From positions 62,001 through 126,000 of the forward strand of contig CAYXTP010000001.1 in the NCBI GenBank assembly GCA_964467985.1: DNA of 64,000 bases. Reading direction: 5' to 3'. This DNA is from GCA-2720975 sp964467985 (GTDB lineage Bacteria; Planctomycetota; UBA1135; GCA-002686595). Below are positions 52,614-63,480 of this stretch, piece by piece. Below the pieces are notes generated by a model that was not told where the DNA came from, made no database searches, and saw only the letters and a program-made list of their open reading frames with translations. Each line of letters begins with the position of its first letter. Position 1 is the first letter of the stretch. A program made the position numbers and the translations under genes.

Positions 52614-55600
52614 ATGACATCCGCCCCTCTCGCACCGACCGAACCGTACCGCCCCAAGAACCCCGTGCGCATCGTCACGGCCGCCTCGCTCTTTGACGGA
52701 CACGACGCCGCTATCAACGTGATGCGCCGCATCCTGCAGTCATCGGGGGCCGAGGTGATCCACTTGGGCCACAACCGTTCCGTGGCGGAGATCGTCGAGT
52801 GCGCCATTCAAGAGGACGTGCAAGGCATTGCTATCACTTCCTACCAAGGTGGGCACGTCGAGTACTTCAAGTACATGGTGGACCTGCTCGCCGAACGCGG
52901 AGCGGCCATCAAGGTCTTCGGTGGCGGCGGCGGCACGATCTTGCCCTCTGAGATAGAAGAGCTTGAGGGTTATGGCGTCGACCGCCTGTACTCTCCTGAC
53001 GACGGACGCTCCATGGGGTTGCAAGGCATGATCAATGATCTGCTCGAGCGCTGTGACTTTCCTGTCGAGGGACGCACGGGGGGGCTGGGAAGTGTCGAGC
53101 GGGACCCACAGACCATTGGCCGTCTCGTCACCCTGGCGGAAAATGAGCCCGACCGGGTGGAGGAATTGCGCCAGGTATTGAGCGATCACGGACAGGGCGC
53201 GCAGACCGCCGTGCTGGGCGTGACGGGCACTGGCGGCGCGGGCAAGTCATCCCTAGTGGACGAACTCGTACGCCGCTACCTGCTCAGTTTTGCGGACAAG
53301 ACCGTGGCGGTGATCTCCGTGGATCCCAGCCGGCGCAAGAGTGGTGGCGCCCTGCTGGGCGATCGCATTCGAATGAATGCGATCCACGACCCGCGCGTGT
53401 ACATGCGCTCGCTCGCCACGCGCCAATCGAACCTGGCCCTGTCGAAGCACGTGCAGGATGCGGCGGACATCTGCAAGGCAGCCGGATACGACCTGGTCAT
53501 CCTCGAGACCTCGGGCATCGGACAATCGGACACGGAAGTCATCGAGCACTGTGACGTATCCTTGTACGTCATGACTGCCGAGTACGGCGCGGCGACGCAG
53601 CTCGAGAAGATCGACATGCTGGACTACGCCGACTTCGTGGCCATCAACAAATTTGACAAACGCGGTTCGTTGGATGCCTTGCGCGACGTGCGCAAGCAGG
53701 TGGCGCGGAATCGCGGGGCCTTCGAGGAGGATCCGGAATCCCTGCCGGTCTTTGGCACAGTGGCGTCGCAATTCAACGACGACGGGGTCAACAGCCTGTA
53801 CGGGGCCTTGATGAGCGCCCTCTCTGAGAAGAGTCCGGGTTCATTCACATCGGATCATCAGCCGTCCGTCCCTGCTTCGCTCAACGGTTCACTTCCCAGC
53901 GCGATCATTCCGTCGGAACGTGTGCGCTACCTGGCGGAAATAGCGGACAAGAGCGATGAATACGCAGCTTTTGTTGCGCGCCAATCGTCTTTGGCTCGTC
54001 GCCTCTACCAGTTGGCAGGCACGATCGAGCTCTTGCGCGGCAACCCACTGGACCAGGGAGACACGGTCGCCGCGGACCTCAAGGCCCAGGAAGGGGATGG
54101 GCAAGACATCAGTCGGCTGCTCGAACACTACGCTGAACTGCGTGACCGGTTGGATCCGGACTGCCGCAAGGCGCTGCAGGGCTGGCCCGACTTGTTGCGG
54201 CGTTATCAAGCCGAGCGCTACACCTACCAGGTGCGCGGCAAGGACATCGAGAAGGACCTCACGACCCAGTCCCTGTCTGGCCTCACGGTTCCCAAGGTCT
54301 GCCTACCCAAGTCCAAGGATTGGGGCGAGATCTTGGTTTGGATCCTGACCGAGAACGTCCCCGGTCGCTTTCCTTTCGCCGCCGGCGTGTTCCCGCTCAA
54401 GCGCGAGGGGGAAGATCCGACCCGCATGTTTGCCGGCGAAGGCGGCCCCGAGCGCACAAACCGCCGTTTCCACTACGTCTCACTCGGCCTGCCCGCCAAG
54501 CGCCTTTCGACGGCCTTCGACTCGGTCACCCTCTATGGAGAGGATCCGGATCGGCGGCCCGATATCTACGGCAAGATCGGAAACGCAGGCGTCTCGATCT
54601 GCACCGTGGACGACGCCAAGAAGCTCTACTCGGGGTTCGATCTGGCGGACCCCATGACTTCCGTGTCCATGACGATCAACGGCCCGGCACCCATGTTGCT
54701 GGCATTCTTCATGAACGCCGCGATCGATCAGCAGTGTGAGCGGTACATCCGCGACCAGGGACTTGAACAGCAGGTCCAGCAGAGCATCGATGAGCTCTAC
54801 AGGCAGAGTGGTGGCGAGCGACCGAGCTACCAGGGCGACCTGCCCGAGGGCAATGATGGCCTGGGATTGATGCTGCTCGGCGTGTCGGGTGACCAGGTCT
54901 TGCCGGCCGACGCCTATGCCCGCATCCGCGCTGAGACTCTCTGCGCCGTGCGCGGCACGGTGCAGGCTGACATTCTGAAAGAGGACCAGGCCCAGAATAC
55001 TTGCATCTTCTCGACGGAATTTGCCCTGCGCATGATGGGTGACGTGCAGCAGTCGTTCATCGACAACGGCGTGCGCAATTTCTACTCGGTGTCGATCTCC
55101 GGTTATCACATCGCCGAAGCGGGTGCGAACCCCATCACCCAACTGGCCTTTACCCTGTCCAATGGCTTCACCTACGTGGAGTACTACCGTTCGCGTGGGA
55201 TGGACGTGGACGCCTTTGCGCCCAATCTGTCCTTCTTCTTCTCCAACGGGTTGGACCCCGAGTATGCGGTCATCGGACGAGTGGCCCGACGCATTTGGGC
55301 CAAGGCCATGAAGCACGTGTACGGAGCGGACGAACGCAGTCAAAAGCTCAAGTACCACATCCAGACCAGCGGCCGTTCTCTGCACGCACAGGAGATCGCG
55401 TTCAACGACATCCGCACCACCCTGCAGGCCCTGTACGCCCTCTACGACAACTGCAATTCCCTGCACACCAATGCCTACGACGAGGCCATCACCACGCCCA
55501 CCGAGGAGAGCGTGAGACGCGCGATGGCGATCCAGCTGATCATCAACCGCGAGTTGGGTCAGAACAAGAACGAGAACCCACTGCAGGGCGCCTTCATCAT

Positions 55601-56051
55601 CGATGAGCTGACCGACCTTGTGGAGCAAGCGGTGTTGACTGAATTCCGCAGCATCTCCGAGCGCGGCGGTGTGTTGGGTGCGATGGAGCGCATGTACCAG
55701 CGCTCCAAAATCCAGGAAGAGTCACTGCTGTACGAGACACGCAAGCACTCCGGTGAGTTGCCCGTCGTGGGTGTAAATACTTTCCGTGATCCCATGGGCT
55801 CACCCACGGTGATTCCCGCTGAGGTGATCCGATCCACCACAGAAGAGAAGGACTACGCCGTCGATTCCGTGCACGCCTTCCAGGCGCGTAACGAGCCGGC
55901 TGCAGCGGAACAGCTCAGGGCTCTGCAAGAAACAGCCGTGTCGGGCGGAAACGTATTCGATGCCATGCTCGAAGCGGCCAAGGTCGCGAGCTTGGGCCAG
56001 ATTTCTGGCGCCCTCTACTCCGTTGGCGGCCAGTACCGCCGCAACATGTGA
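52614..56051 (+). CDS. icmF: Fused isobutyryl-CoA mutase (B12 domain, G-protein chaperone and mutase)
   Basis: The 1145-residue protein has the IcmF order. The N-terminal B12-binding domain has SLFDGHDAAINVMRRIL (His30 ligates cobalt) and GGGGGTILPSEI. A G3E-type GTPase of the MeaB group has TGTGGAGKSSLVDEL (P-loop about 205-212) and VAINKFDKR. The substrate-binding mutase barrel follows from about residue 560: RFPFAAGVFPLKREGEDPTR, and then HIQTSGRSLHAQEIAFNDIR. It isomerises isobutyryl-CoA to n-butyryl-CoA or a similar acyl-CoA with adenosylcobalamin, while the G domain protects the cofactor. A GTG at 52602 is an alternative start. It heads the mutAB-meaB operon. Confidence 0.94.
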   Translation: MTSAPLAPTEPYRPKNPVRIVTAASLFDGHDAAINVMRRILQSSGAEVIHLGHNRSVAEIVECAIQEDVQGIAITSYQGGHVEYFKYMVDLLAERGAAIKVFGGGGGTILPSEIEELEGYGVDRLYSPDDGRSMGLQGMINDLLERCDFPVEGRTGGLGSVERDPQTIGRLVTLAENEPDRVEELRQVLSDHGQGAQTAVLGVTGTGGAGKSSLVDELVRRYLLSFADKTVAVISVDPSRRKSGGALLGDRIRMNAIHDPRVYMRSLATRQSNLALSKHVQDAADICKAAGYDLVILETSGIGQSDTEVIEHCDVSLYVMTAEYGAATQLEKIDMLDYADFVAINKFDKRGSLDALRDVRKQVARNRGAFEEDPESLPVFGTVASQFNDDGVNSLYGALMSALSEKSPGSFTSDHQPSVPASLNGSLPSAIIPSERVRYLAEIADKSDEYAAFVARQSSLARRLYQLAGTIELLRGNPLDQGDTVAADLKAQEGDGQDISRLLEHYAELRDRLDPDCRKALQGWPDLLRRYQAERYTYQVRGKDIEKDLTTQSLSGLTVPKVCLPKSKDWGEILVWILTENVPGRFPFAAGVFPLKREGEDPTRMFAGEGGPERTNRRFHYVSLGLPAKRLSTAFDSVTLYGEDPDRRPDIYGKIGNAGVSICTVDDAKKLYSGFDLADPMTSVSMTINGPAPMLLAFFMNAAIDQQCERYIRDQGLEQQVQQSIDELYRQSGGERPSYQGDLPEGNDGLGLMLLGVSGDQVLPADAYARIRAETLCAVRGTVQADILKEDQAQNTCIFSTEFALRMMGDVQQSFIDNGVRNFYSVSISGYHIAEAGANPITQLAFTLSNGFTYVEYYRSRGMDVDAFAPNLSFFFSNGLDPEYAVIGRVARRIWAKAMKHVYGADERSQKLKYHIQTSGRSLHAQEIAFNDIRTTLQALYALYDNCNSLHTNAYDEAITTPTEESVRRAMAIQLIINRELGQNKNENPLQGAFIIDELTDLVEQAVLTEFRSISERGGVLGAMERMYQRSKIQEESLLYETRKHSGELPVVGVNTFRDPMGSPTVIPAEVIRSTTEEKDYAVDSVHAFQARNEPAAAEQLRALQETAVSGGNVFDAMLEAAKVASLGQISGALYSVGGQYRRNM

Positions 56052-56058
56052 GGCTGTC

Positions 56059-57344
56059 TTGACGGGGCCCCTGGCCGAACACGAGTCGGACTTCCCTCAG
56101 GTGACCCGCGCCCAGTGGCGCGAGCGCGCGGGAGTCAAAACGCAGGATGAGGCCCTGGCCACGATTGAGGATCGGCCGGCCCAGACCCCCCTAGGCGCCC
56201 GGGCGGCGCGGGGCTGGCTACGCCTGGCCGACCTGCCGGAGGCGGAGTGTGCCGCGGAAGCCCTCGCCAGCGGAAGTGACGGTCTTCATCTGACGTTCCA
56301 CTCCGGTTGTCTCGAGGCCCTGCCCGATCTGTCCCCGACCACTCCGATTTGTCTCGCCTCGCACTCACGGGCCGACGAACCGTTCGAACAGTTCCGATCC
56401 CGCGCCGGAATCCTGTACGCGGGCTTCGACCCCTTGGCCTCTCTGGCCAGAGACGGGAGCGTGGAAGGTGGTATCGAGTCGGCACTCGCGCGGGTCGCCG
56501 AGGCCGTGCGCATCGGCGACGACCAGCAACCTGCCGGCCGGGCGCTGCGCTTGGACAGCGGGCCCTGGCAACGTGCTGGCGCCGATTGTGCGCTCGACCT
56601 GGCGGCGTCGATAACCAACCTGCTCGAAGTGCTGCGCGCTGGAGAGGCTGCGGGCATCGATGCAGCCGCCGTCTCGGCCCAGACCGTCTTGGCCGTGGAC
56701 GTAGGCGCGAATTTGCTGGACGAAATTGCGCGTCTCCGGGCCCTGCGGCTGCTCGTGGAGAAGGTCCTTCTCACAAGTGGCGCGGCTGCGCCAGTCCCCG
56801 CTTGGATCCACGCCACCACCGGCTGGATCACCCTGGCTCGCACCGATCCAATGACCAATGCCCTTAGGGCCAGCCACCAGACCCTGGCTGCGGCGCTTGG
56901 AGGTGCAGACGGCATCACGGTCCGTGCCTACGATGCCCTAGCGCCCGCACCCAGTGACTTGGGCGCCCGTCTGGCGAACAACACGGGCTCCATCTTGGCC
57001 TTGGAGAGTCACCTTGATCGCGTGGCTGATCCAGCGGGCGGCAGCTTCCATCTGGAGCGGCGCACAGCCCAGCTGGCACACGCTGCCTGGAACCACGTAC
57101 AAAAAATTGAGGGACGTGGCGGAGCGGCCCAGTGCATTCTCGATGGTTGGTGGCGGGACGAGTTGGATGCAGCCTGGGCTCGTCGAGTGGAAGGCCTGGA
57201 CTCAGGTCAACAACACGTGTTGGGAGTGAGTTTGCATCCGGGCGAAGAGCAACTCGAACGCCGCACCCTGACCGATTCTCTTGCCGGCCAATCTCAGCCC
57301 TTTCCGATCCATCGCTGGGCTGCCCACTTTGAGGACTCGGCACC

Positions 57345-57348
<4 letters not shown>
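56059..57348 (+). CDS. mutA: Methylmalonyl-CoA mutase small subunit, lacking the B12-like domain
   Basis: The 429-residue protein keeps the TIM-barrel half of the mutase small subunit: SDFPQVTRAQWRERAG at the start, GLHLTFHSGCLEAL, the AAGIDAAAVSAQTVLAVDVG stretch, ARTDPMTNALRASHQTLAA and NTGSILALESHLDRVADPAGG. It stops where the usual degenerate B12 domain (about 130-200 residues) would begin, so the subunit is short. It stabilises the MutB partner rather than catalysing. The start is uncertain: a TTG at 56059, 7 nt after icmF, best fits the family; a GTG at 56101 would trim the conserved opening. Its stop overlaps mutB by 4 bp. Confidence 0.87.
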
Positions 57349-59507
<2,159 letters not shown>

Positions 59508-59509
59508 CC

Positions 59510-60526
59510 GTGTCTTCAGTCCCGACCCTGGACGAGTTGGAAGCGGGCATCCGCAGCGGAGATCGGGTGCTCTTGGCCCAAGCCATCACCTTGGTCGAGA
59601 GCCGCCGGGATGCGGACCGCGACAAGGGCCGCGAACTGCTCGCGCACTTGGCCAACGACGGCAAAACAGCCCATCGCGTCGGCATCAGCGGGGTTCCAGG
59701 GGTTGGGAAGTCCACCCTGATCGAGGCCTTGGGCCTGCGTCTAGTGGAGCGCGGCCATCGCGTTGCCGTGCTGGCTGTCGATCCGTCCAGCACCTTGTCA
59801 GGGGGCTCGATCTTGGGGGACAAGTCGCGCATGAACGACCTGGCCCAGTCGGAGCAGGCCTTCATCCGCCCCTCGCCGTCCGCCGCGACCCTCGGTGGCG
59901 TTGCGCGCCGTACTCGAGAAGCCATGCAGCTCTGCGAAGCCGCCGGATTCGATGTGGTCTTGATCGAAACCGTCGGCGTGGGGCAATCCGAGACCTCAGT
60001 CGCGGACATGGTGGACATCTTCGTGGTCCTGACTCTGCCCGGGGCGGGTGATGAGTTGCAGGGCATCAAGAAGGGCATCCTGGAACGGGCGGACATCATC
60101 GCCGTCAACAAGGCCGATGGCGAGCGTGTCGACTGGGCCCAGGCCTCCGTCGCCGACCACGAGGCCGCCTTGCACTACGCCCGTTCGCGCTCCGATCACT
60201 GGACTCCCCAGGCCCGAGCGGTCAGCGCGCAAACCGGCGCGGGCCTGGATGAACTCTGGGAAGCCGTACTGGACCACCACCGGTGCCTGCAGGATGCCGG
60301 TGCCCTAGACGAGAAACGACGTGAACAACGGGCTCGGTGGATGTGGAACACGGTCGAGGAACGCCTGCTGGATGCTTTTCGTTTTCATCCCGGTGTGGCC
60401 GAGCACCTGGCTGCCGCCGAGGCGAGTGTGCGCAGCGGAGAGCGGACTCCTGAGGAAGCGGCAGAGAACCTGCTGGCCTTATTCTTGAGAGAGTCTGCGG
60501 GATCCGGCAAGCCGGAGACTTCCTGA
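59510..60526 (+). CDS. meaB: Methylmalonyl-CoA mutase GTPase chaperone MeaB
   Basis: The 338-residue protein has the G3E-GTPase pattern of MeaB/ArgK. The P-loop is GVPGVGKSTLIEAL (61-69), then AVLAVDPSSTLSGGSILGDKSRM, PSPSAATLGGVARRTREAM, VVLIETVGVGQSE and the base-specificity segment IIAVNKADGER. It loads and protects adenosylcobalamin in MutAB. The GTG start lies 2 bp after the mutB stop, completing the icmF-mutA-mutB-meaB operon. IcmF already has its own chaperone domain, so this copy serves MutAB. Confidence 0.95.
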   Translation: MSSVPTLDELEAGIRSGDRVLLAQAITLVESRRDADRDKGRELLAHLANDGKTAHRVGISGVPGVGKSTLIEALGLRLVERGHRVAVLAVDPSSTLSGGSILGDKSRMNDLAQSEQAFIRPSPSAATLGGVARRTREAMQLCEAAGFDVVLIETVGVGQSETSVADMVDIFVVLTLPGAGDELQGIKKGILERADIIAVNKADGERVDWAQASVADHEAALHYARSRSDHWTPQARAVSAQTGAGLDELWEAVLDHHRCLQDAGALDEKRREQRARWMWNTVEERLLDAFRFHPGVAEHLAAAEASVRSGERTPEEAAENLLALFLRESAGSGKPETS

Positions 60527-60553
60527 CAGCTTTCGCTCCGCCCTCTGATCACA

Positions 60554-60573
60554 GTGTTGCCCCCGCGTAACAC
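60554..60573. terminator. Hairpin between convergent meaB and VOC genes
   Basis: GTGTTGC and GTAACAC pair over 7 bp (one G-T) around CCCCGC. It lies between two convergent stop codons and may serve both transcripts. No long T-run. Confidence 0.4.
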
Positions 60574-60600
60574 GCTGCTGATCGAGTAGACGCTGCAGGC

Positions 60601-61002
60601 CTACTGTAGTTGCATGAACTCGATCCGGTTCCCGTTCGGGTCTTCGATCGTGAACACCCGGCCACCCCAGTCGCACGGCTCAAGCTCCTCCCATATGTCG
60701 GCGCCGCGCGCCTGCATCTCCTCGTAGAGCTCGTCGATGCCTTCGACGCAGGCGATGAAGTACCCCTGGCCGTCGTGCCGCCGGTCGTCACAGTTGCAGG
60801 TGAGGACTTGCAGGTGGATCTCGTCGCGCATCATCCCAACGAGGCCCATCTCGCGACCGTCTTTCTCCCAGTGGAACTCGTAGTTGGACTCGAAGCCGAG
60901 CTTGTCCTGGTAGTACGTCTCCGCACTCTTGAGGTCCCGGATCCAAATCAACGGGATGGATTGGGTGAGCATCGGAACACTGGAAGGCTGTGGCGTGCTC
61001 AT
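60601..61002 (-). CDS. Glyoxalase/VOC-superfamily protein
   Basis: The 133-residue protein has the paired beta-alpha-beta-beta-beta units of the VOC fold: IPLIWIRDLKSAETYYQDKL at the start, then the first sheet with FHWEKDGREMGLVGM, and the second unit ACVEGIDELYEEMQARGADI closing with FTIEDPNGNRIEFMQL. It may bind a metal through a conserved Glu near the end. Members include glyoxalases, dioxygenases and bleomycin-binding proteins; the substrate is not deducible. It is convergent with the mutase operon, not part of it. Confidence 0.82.
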   Translation of the reverse strand: MSTPQPSSVPMLTQSIPLIWIRDLKSAETYYQDKLGFESNYEFHWEKDGREMGLVGMMRDEIHLQVLTCNCDDRRHDGQGYFIACVEGIDELYEEMQARGADIWEELEPCDWGGRVFTIEDPNGNRIEFMQLQ

Positions 61003-61191
61003 GCACAGAGACTACCCCACCTCGGTGCTGGGACGAGCACCTCGATCGTGCTCACGGCAATACCTGCCATTCGAGGCGGATCGCTCCGATACCCGATCCC
61101 TCTGCGATCGTCTCTTCGGCGCAATGGTCTGCACCGCGGGCCCCGTTGGGCTCGTCGGGGTGTTGGCCCCAGACCGGGAGGGAGAAGAGAG

Positions 61192-61746
61192 ATGATGAAC
61201 GCAGAGGTTCTGTGCAGCTGGGCTGCGCGACTTGGGGTTGGGCTCGTGGCGTTGACCGTGGCGCTTGCCGGGGTGAGCGATGCGGAGAGGGCTTGGGTGA
61301 ATCCGATTGCGCGGGGCTTCGACTGCGATCACGTTCTTGTGGAGGCCGACTGCATCAAGGCCGTGGGCAGTAGTGTGAAGAGAAACAAGGCGACCGGGGG
61401 CGTCTCGGTGGGGGGCGTGCACGTGACGAACGTCAACGAGGCCTGCCCCAAGTTCAAGTCGGCCTGCCTGCACACCTACTCTGAGTCCAACGATGTGCCC
61501 GGGTTCCAGAGGGACTACGGAGAGGTCAGGGACTACTACGAGCGCTTGGGTTTGGAAGTGCCCAGCCCCCCGACCAAGCCGGACGAGGGCGCCAAGGATT
61601 ACTGCGGTGAGGTGGCCATTCCTTCGACGAAGATCAGCATCGCCAGCTTCACGAACGCGGCTGGTTCGGGCAAGCACTGCACCCATTGGGAGCTGCGCAC
61701 GCAGACGGAGAGCGGCGAGCAAGATCGATTCAGCGGGACTTTCTAA
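61192..61746 (+). CDS. Exported small protein of unknown function
   Basis: The 184-residue product has a signal-like hydrophobic N-terminus (ARLGVGLVALTVALAGVSDA) and then a mature chain with eight cysteines (FDCDH, EADCIK, NEACPKFKSACLH, YCGEV and KHCTHW among them), suited to disulfide bonds outside the cytoplasm. I do not recognise a family. An AGGGAGAAGAG Shine-Dalgarno directly precedes the ATG. The next gene begins 13 bp after the stop, so it heads a tight four-gene run. Confidence 0.68.
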   Translation: MMNAEVLCSWAARLGVGLVALTVALAGVSDAERAWVNPIARGFDCDHVLVEADCIKAVGSSVKRNKATGGVSVGGVHVTNVNEACPKFKSACLHTYSESNDVPGFQRDYGEVRDYYERLGLEVPSPPTKPDEGAKDYCGEVAIPSTKISIASFTNAAGSGKHCTHWELRTQTESGEQDRFSGTF

Positions 61747-61759
61747 TCAAGGGAACAGC

Positions 61760-62248
61760 ATGCAATTCAATCACCGGAAGTGGATCGGTTGGGGAACTCT
61801 CATCTTGGCGGTCGCGTTCCTGCTGGACGTGGGCTTGGCAAGCGGTGCGCGCACGGCGTTGCGCTCACACTGGATGTCCCAGCAAGTCAGCCTGTTGCGG
61901 GAACGAGGACCACTCGTCCTGGCCCAGCAAAAAACGGGCATGGAGATGCAGCTCAGTGTGCCTGCGGGCAAGTTGAACCAGGACCGCCTCGTGCGCGTGC
62001 TGGACCGACGTGCGGACTACGCCTATTGCGACGGTCAGTCGTTCTCACAGCCGCTCGGGGCGCAGATCATCGTGAATTCGGGTGCGCCGCAGTCCATGGT
62101 CTGGGTCGACGCTCCCGCAGGAGAGCCGGACTTCTTCATGGGCTGGATACGAGCCGTGGACCTGATGCTCTGGGACAACAGTGGAGACGTGGCGGTCTGG
62201 GACGGTGACGGGCACACGGTCAAGTTCAGTCTGAAGGGCGTGTTCTAG
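61760..62248 (+). CDS. Small membrane-anchored protein of unknown function
   Basis: The 162-residue protein has an N-terminal membrane helix (WGTLILAVAFLLDVGLAS) and an exposed domain with VPAGKLNQDRLVRVLDRRAD, PQSMVWVDAPAGEPDFFMGW and VAVWDGDGHTVKFSLKG. I do not recognise a family. AGGGAACAGC before the ATG gives a weak Shine-Dalgarno. It shares one base with the next gene, implying translational coupling in the run 61192-63480. Confidence 0.68.
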   Translation: MQFNHRKWIGWGTLILAVAFLLDVGLASGARTALRSHWMSQQVSLLRERGPLVLAQQKTGMEMQLSVPAGKLNQDRLVRVLDRRADYAYCDGQSFSQPLGAQIIVNSGAPQSMVWVDAPAGEPDFFMGWIRAVDLMLWDNSGDVAVWDGDGHTVKFSLKGVF

Positions 62249-62676
62249 TGGGCTGGTTTGCTCACGCCCAGACCGTCGCTGTACTCGCCCTCGGTGGGGT
62301 CAGCGGCTGCGAGGGGCCGGGTGGGTGCACTGCCGCAAGTACGCCCCGCATCACGCTGCGCTGCGGGGGTCCTGTGCAGCGCTCGCGCAGAACCGTGATT
62401 CCCTGGTTTGAGCTGCGAACGGGCGTGGATCGGATGGTCGAGGGGCGTCTGGGTTGGTTCGACGACCACAACGGCGACGGGCAGTTCCAGGGGAGCGAGC
62501 CTTACGAGCCAGCTCTAACGGCGAGCCCAGCAATCCCAACCCGGATGTGGCGTTCGGGTCGGCTCTATGTGCCCAAGAAGTTCCGCACTCCAGCACTGCT
62601 GGCATGCGTGACCCTGGAATCCGGCATTTACCGCCAGCGAGTTCGTTTGATCTCAGGGCGCCTGCGCGAGGACTAG
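62248..62676 (+). CDS. Small exported protein with EF-hand-like loop
   Basis: The 142-residue product starts with GTG inside the TAG of the upstream gene. Its signal (FAHAQTVAVLALGGVSGC) could end in a lipobox, VSGC (Cys21). The mature part has WFDDHNGDGQFQGSE, a Asp/Asn-rich calcium-loop pattern (D-x-N-x-D-x-x-F), and a beta-rich end with TRMWRSGRLYVPKKF. No family recognised. The stop is 3 bp before the Lgt-like gene. Confidence 0.65.
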   Translation: MGWFAHAQTVAVLALGGVSGCEGPGGCTAASTPRITLRCGGPVQRSRRTVIPWFELRTGVDRMVEGRLGWFDDHNGDGQFQGSEPYEPALTASPAIPTRMWRSGRLYVPKKFRTPALLACVTLESGIYRQRVRLISGRLRED

Positions 62677-62679
62677 CGC

Positions 62680-63480
62680 GTGCTGCAGCCGACCTTCCAG
62701 CTTGGCCCAGTTGTGCTGAGCACCTTTGGCCTCTGGTGCGGCTTGAGCTTGATGGCCGTGGCTTGGGTAGGGAGGGTCGAATTCCACAGGCGTTCTATCG
62801 CGCGCAAGCACTTGGCGATCTTCGTGATCGCCGTGACTCCCATAGCGGCGGCGGGTGCAAGTTTGGCCCATGCATTGGACTTCGGTGGCTGGTCGGTGTT
62901 GAGCTACTGGTTCTACGCGCCCGCCGTGTATCCCGGCGCCTCATTCCTAGGGGGAGCTCTGCCTTGTTGGATGGCAGCCCTGGTGTACGCGCGGGTTGTT
63001 TTTGGACCCGCGACCCAGGCACGAGTCTTCCTCGATGCTCTGGCTCCGTTGATCCTGCTCACGTACGGGTTGGGCCGGGTGGGTTGCCACCTGGCCGGGC
63101 ACGGCACCTGTTGCGGCGGACAGACGGATGCTTGGTATGGAGTGTGCTATCCGCACACGGTGGGCTCAATGCTGCCTGTGATTCCCATGGCGCTGGTCGA
63201 AGCGGCACTCACACTGCTCCTGTTCTCCTGGTTGTGGAGAGGACGCGCTCGGCACTCATCGCCCGGGGCCGTATTTGCGTGGCACGTGATCTTGCTGGGT
63301 GCCGAACGACTGTGCGTCGAACCCTGGCGTCTCAACCCACGGCACGCCCTGGGTCTGACCCAGGCCCAGTGGATTTCCGCCCCGCTTGTGATCGTTGGTT
63401 GTGCCTGGTTGTGGTGGACTTCACGCGGCCGGACTGCCGCCGACCGCCCCGACGAGTCCCGATCCCTCGTCCACCGTTGA
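62680..63480 (+). CDS. Divergent Lgt-like membrane protein (prolipoprotein diacylglyceryl transferase family)
   Basis: The 266-residue protein has about seven membrane segments and an Lgt outline. An early YPGASFLGGALPCW stands where Lgt has HGG, and TYGLGRVGCHLAGHGTCCGG stands where Lgt has its GRxGNFxNxE signature. A closing GAERLCVEPWRLNP replaces RFxxEFxR. The key signature is altered: Asn is Cys and the following Glu is absent, with a Cys-Cys-Gly-Gly stretch. It may act on other acceptors, perhaps the exported proteins encoded just upstream. A GTG starts 3 bp after the upstream stop. Canonical Lgt function is not assured. Confidence 0.75.
   Translation: MLQPTFQLGPVVLSTFGLWCGLSLMAVAWVGRVEFHRRSIARKHLAIFVIAVTPIAAAGASLAHALDFGGWSVLSYWFYAPAVYPGASFLGGALPCWMAALVYARVVFGPATQARVFLDALAPLILLTYGLGRVGCHLAGHGTCCGGQTDAWYGVCYPHTVGSMLPVIPMALVEAALTLLLFSWLWRGRARHSSPGAVFAWHVILLGAERLCVEPWRLNPRHALGLTQAQWISAPLVIVGCAWLWWTSRGRTAADRPDESRSLVHR

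Noticed and set aside
60601..61002. VOC protein as methylmalonyl-CoA epimerase serving the mutase operon
   Set aside because: It is convergent to the operon, and the N-terminal segment lacks the metal-ligand His of the epimerase family. Only the fold is shared.
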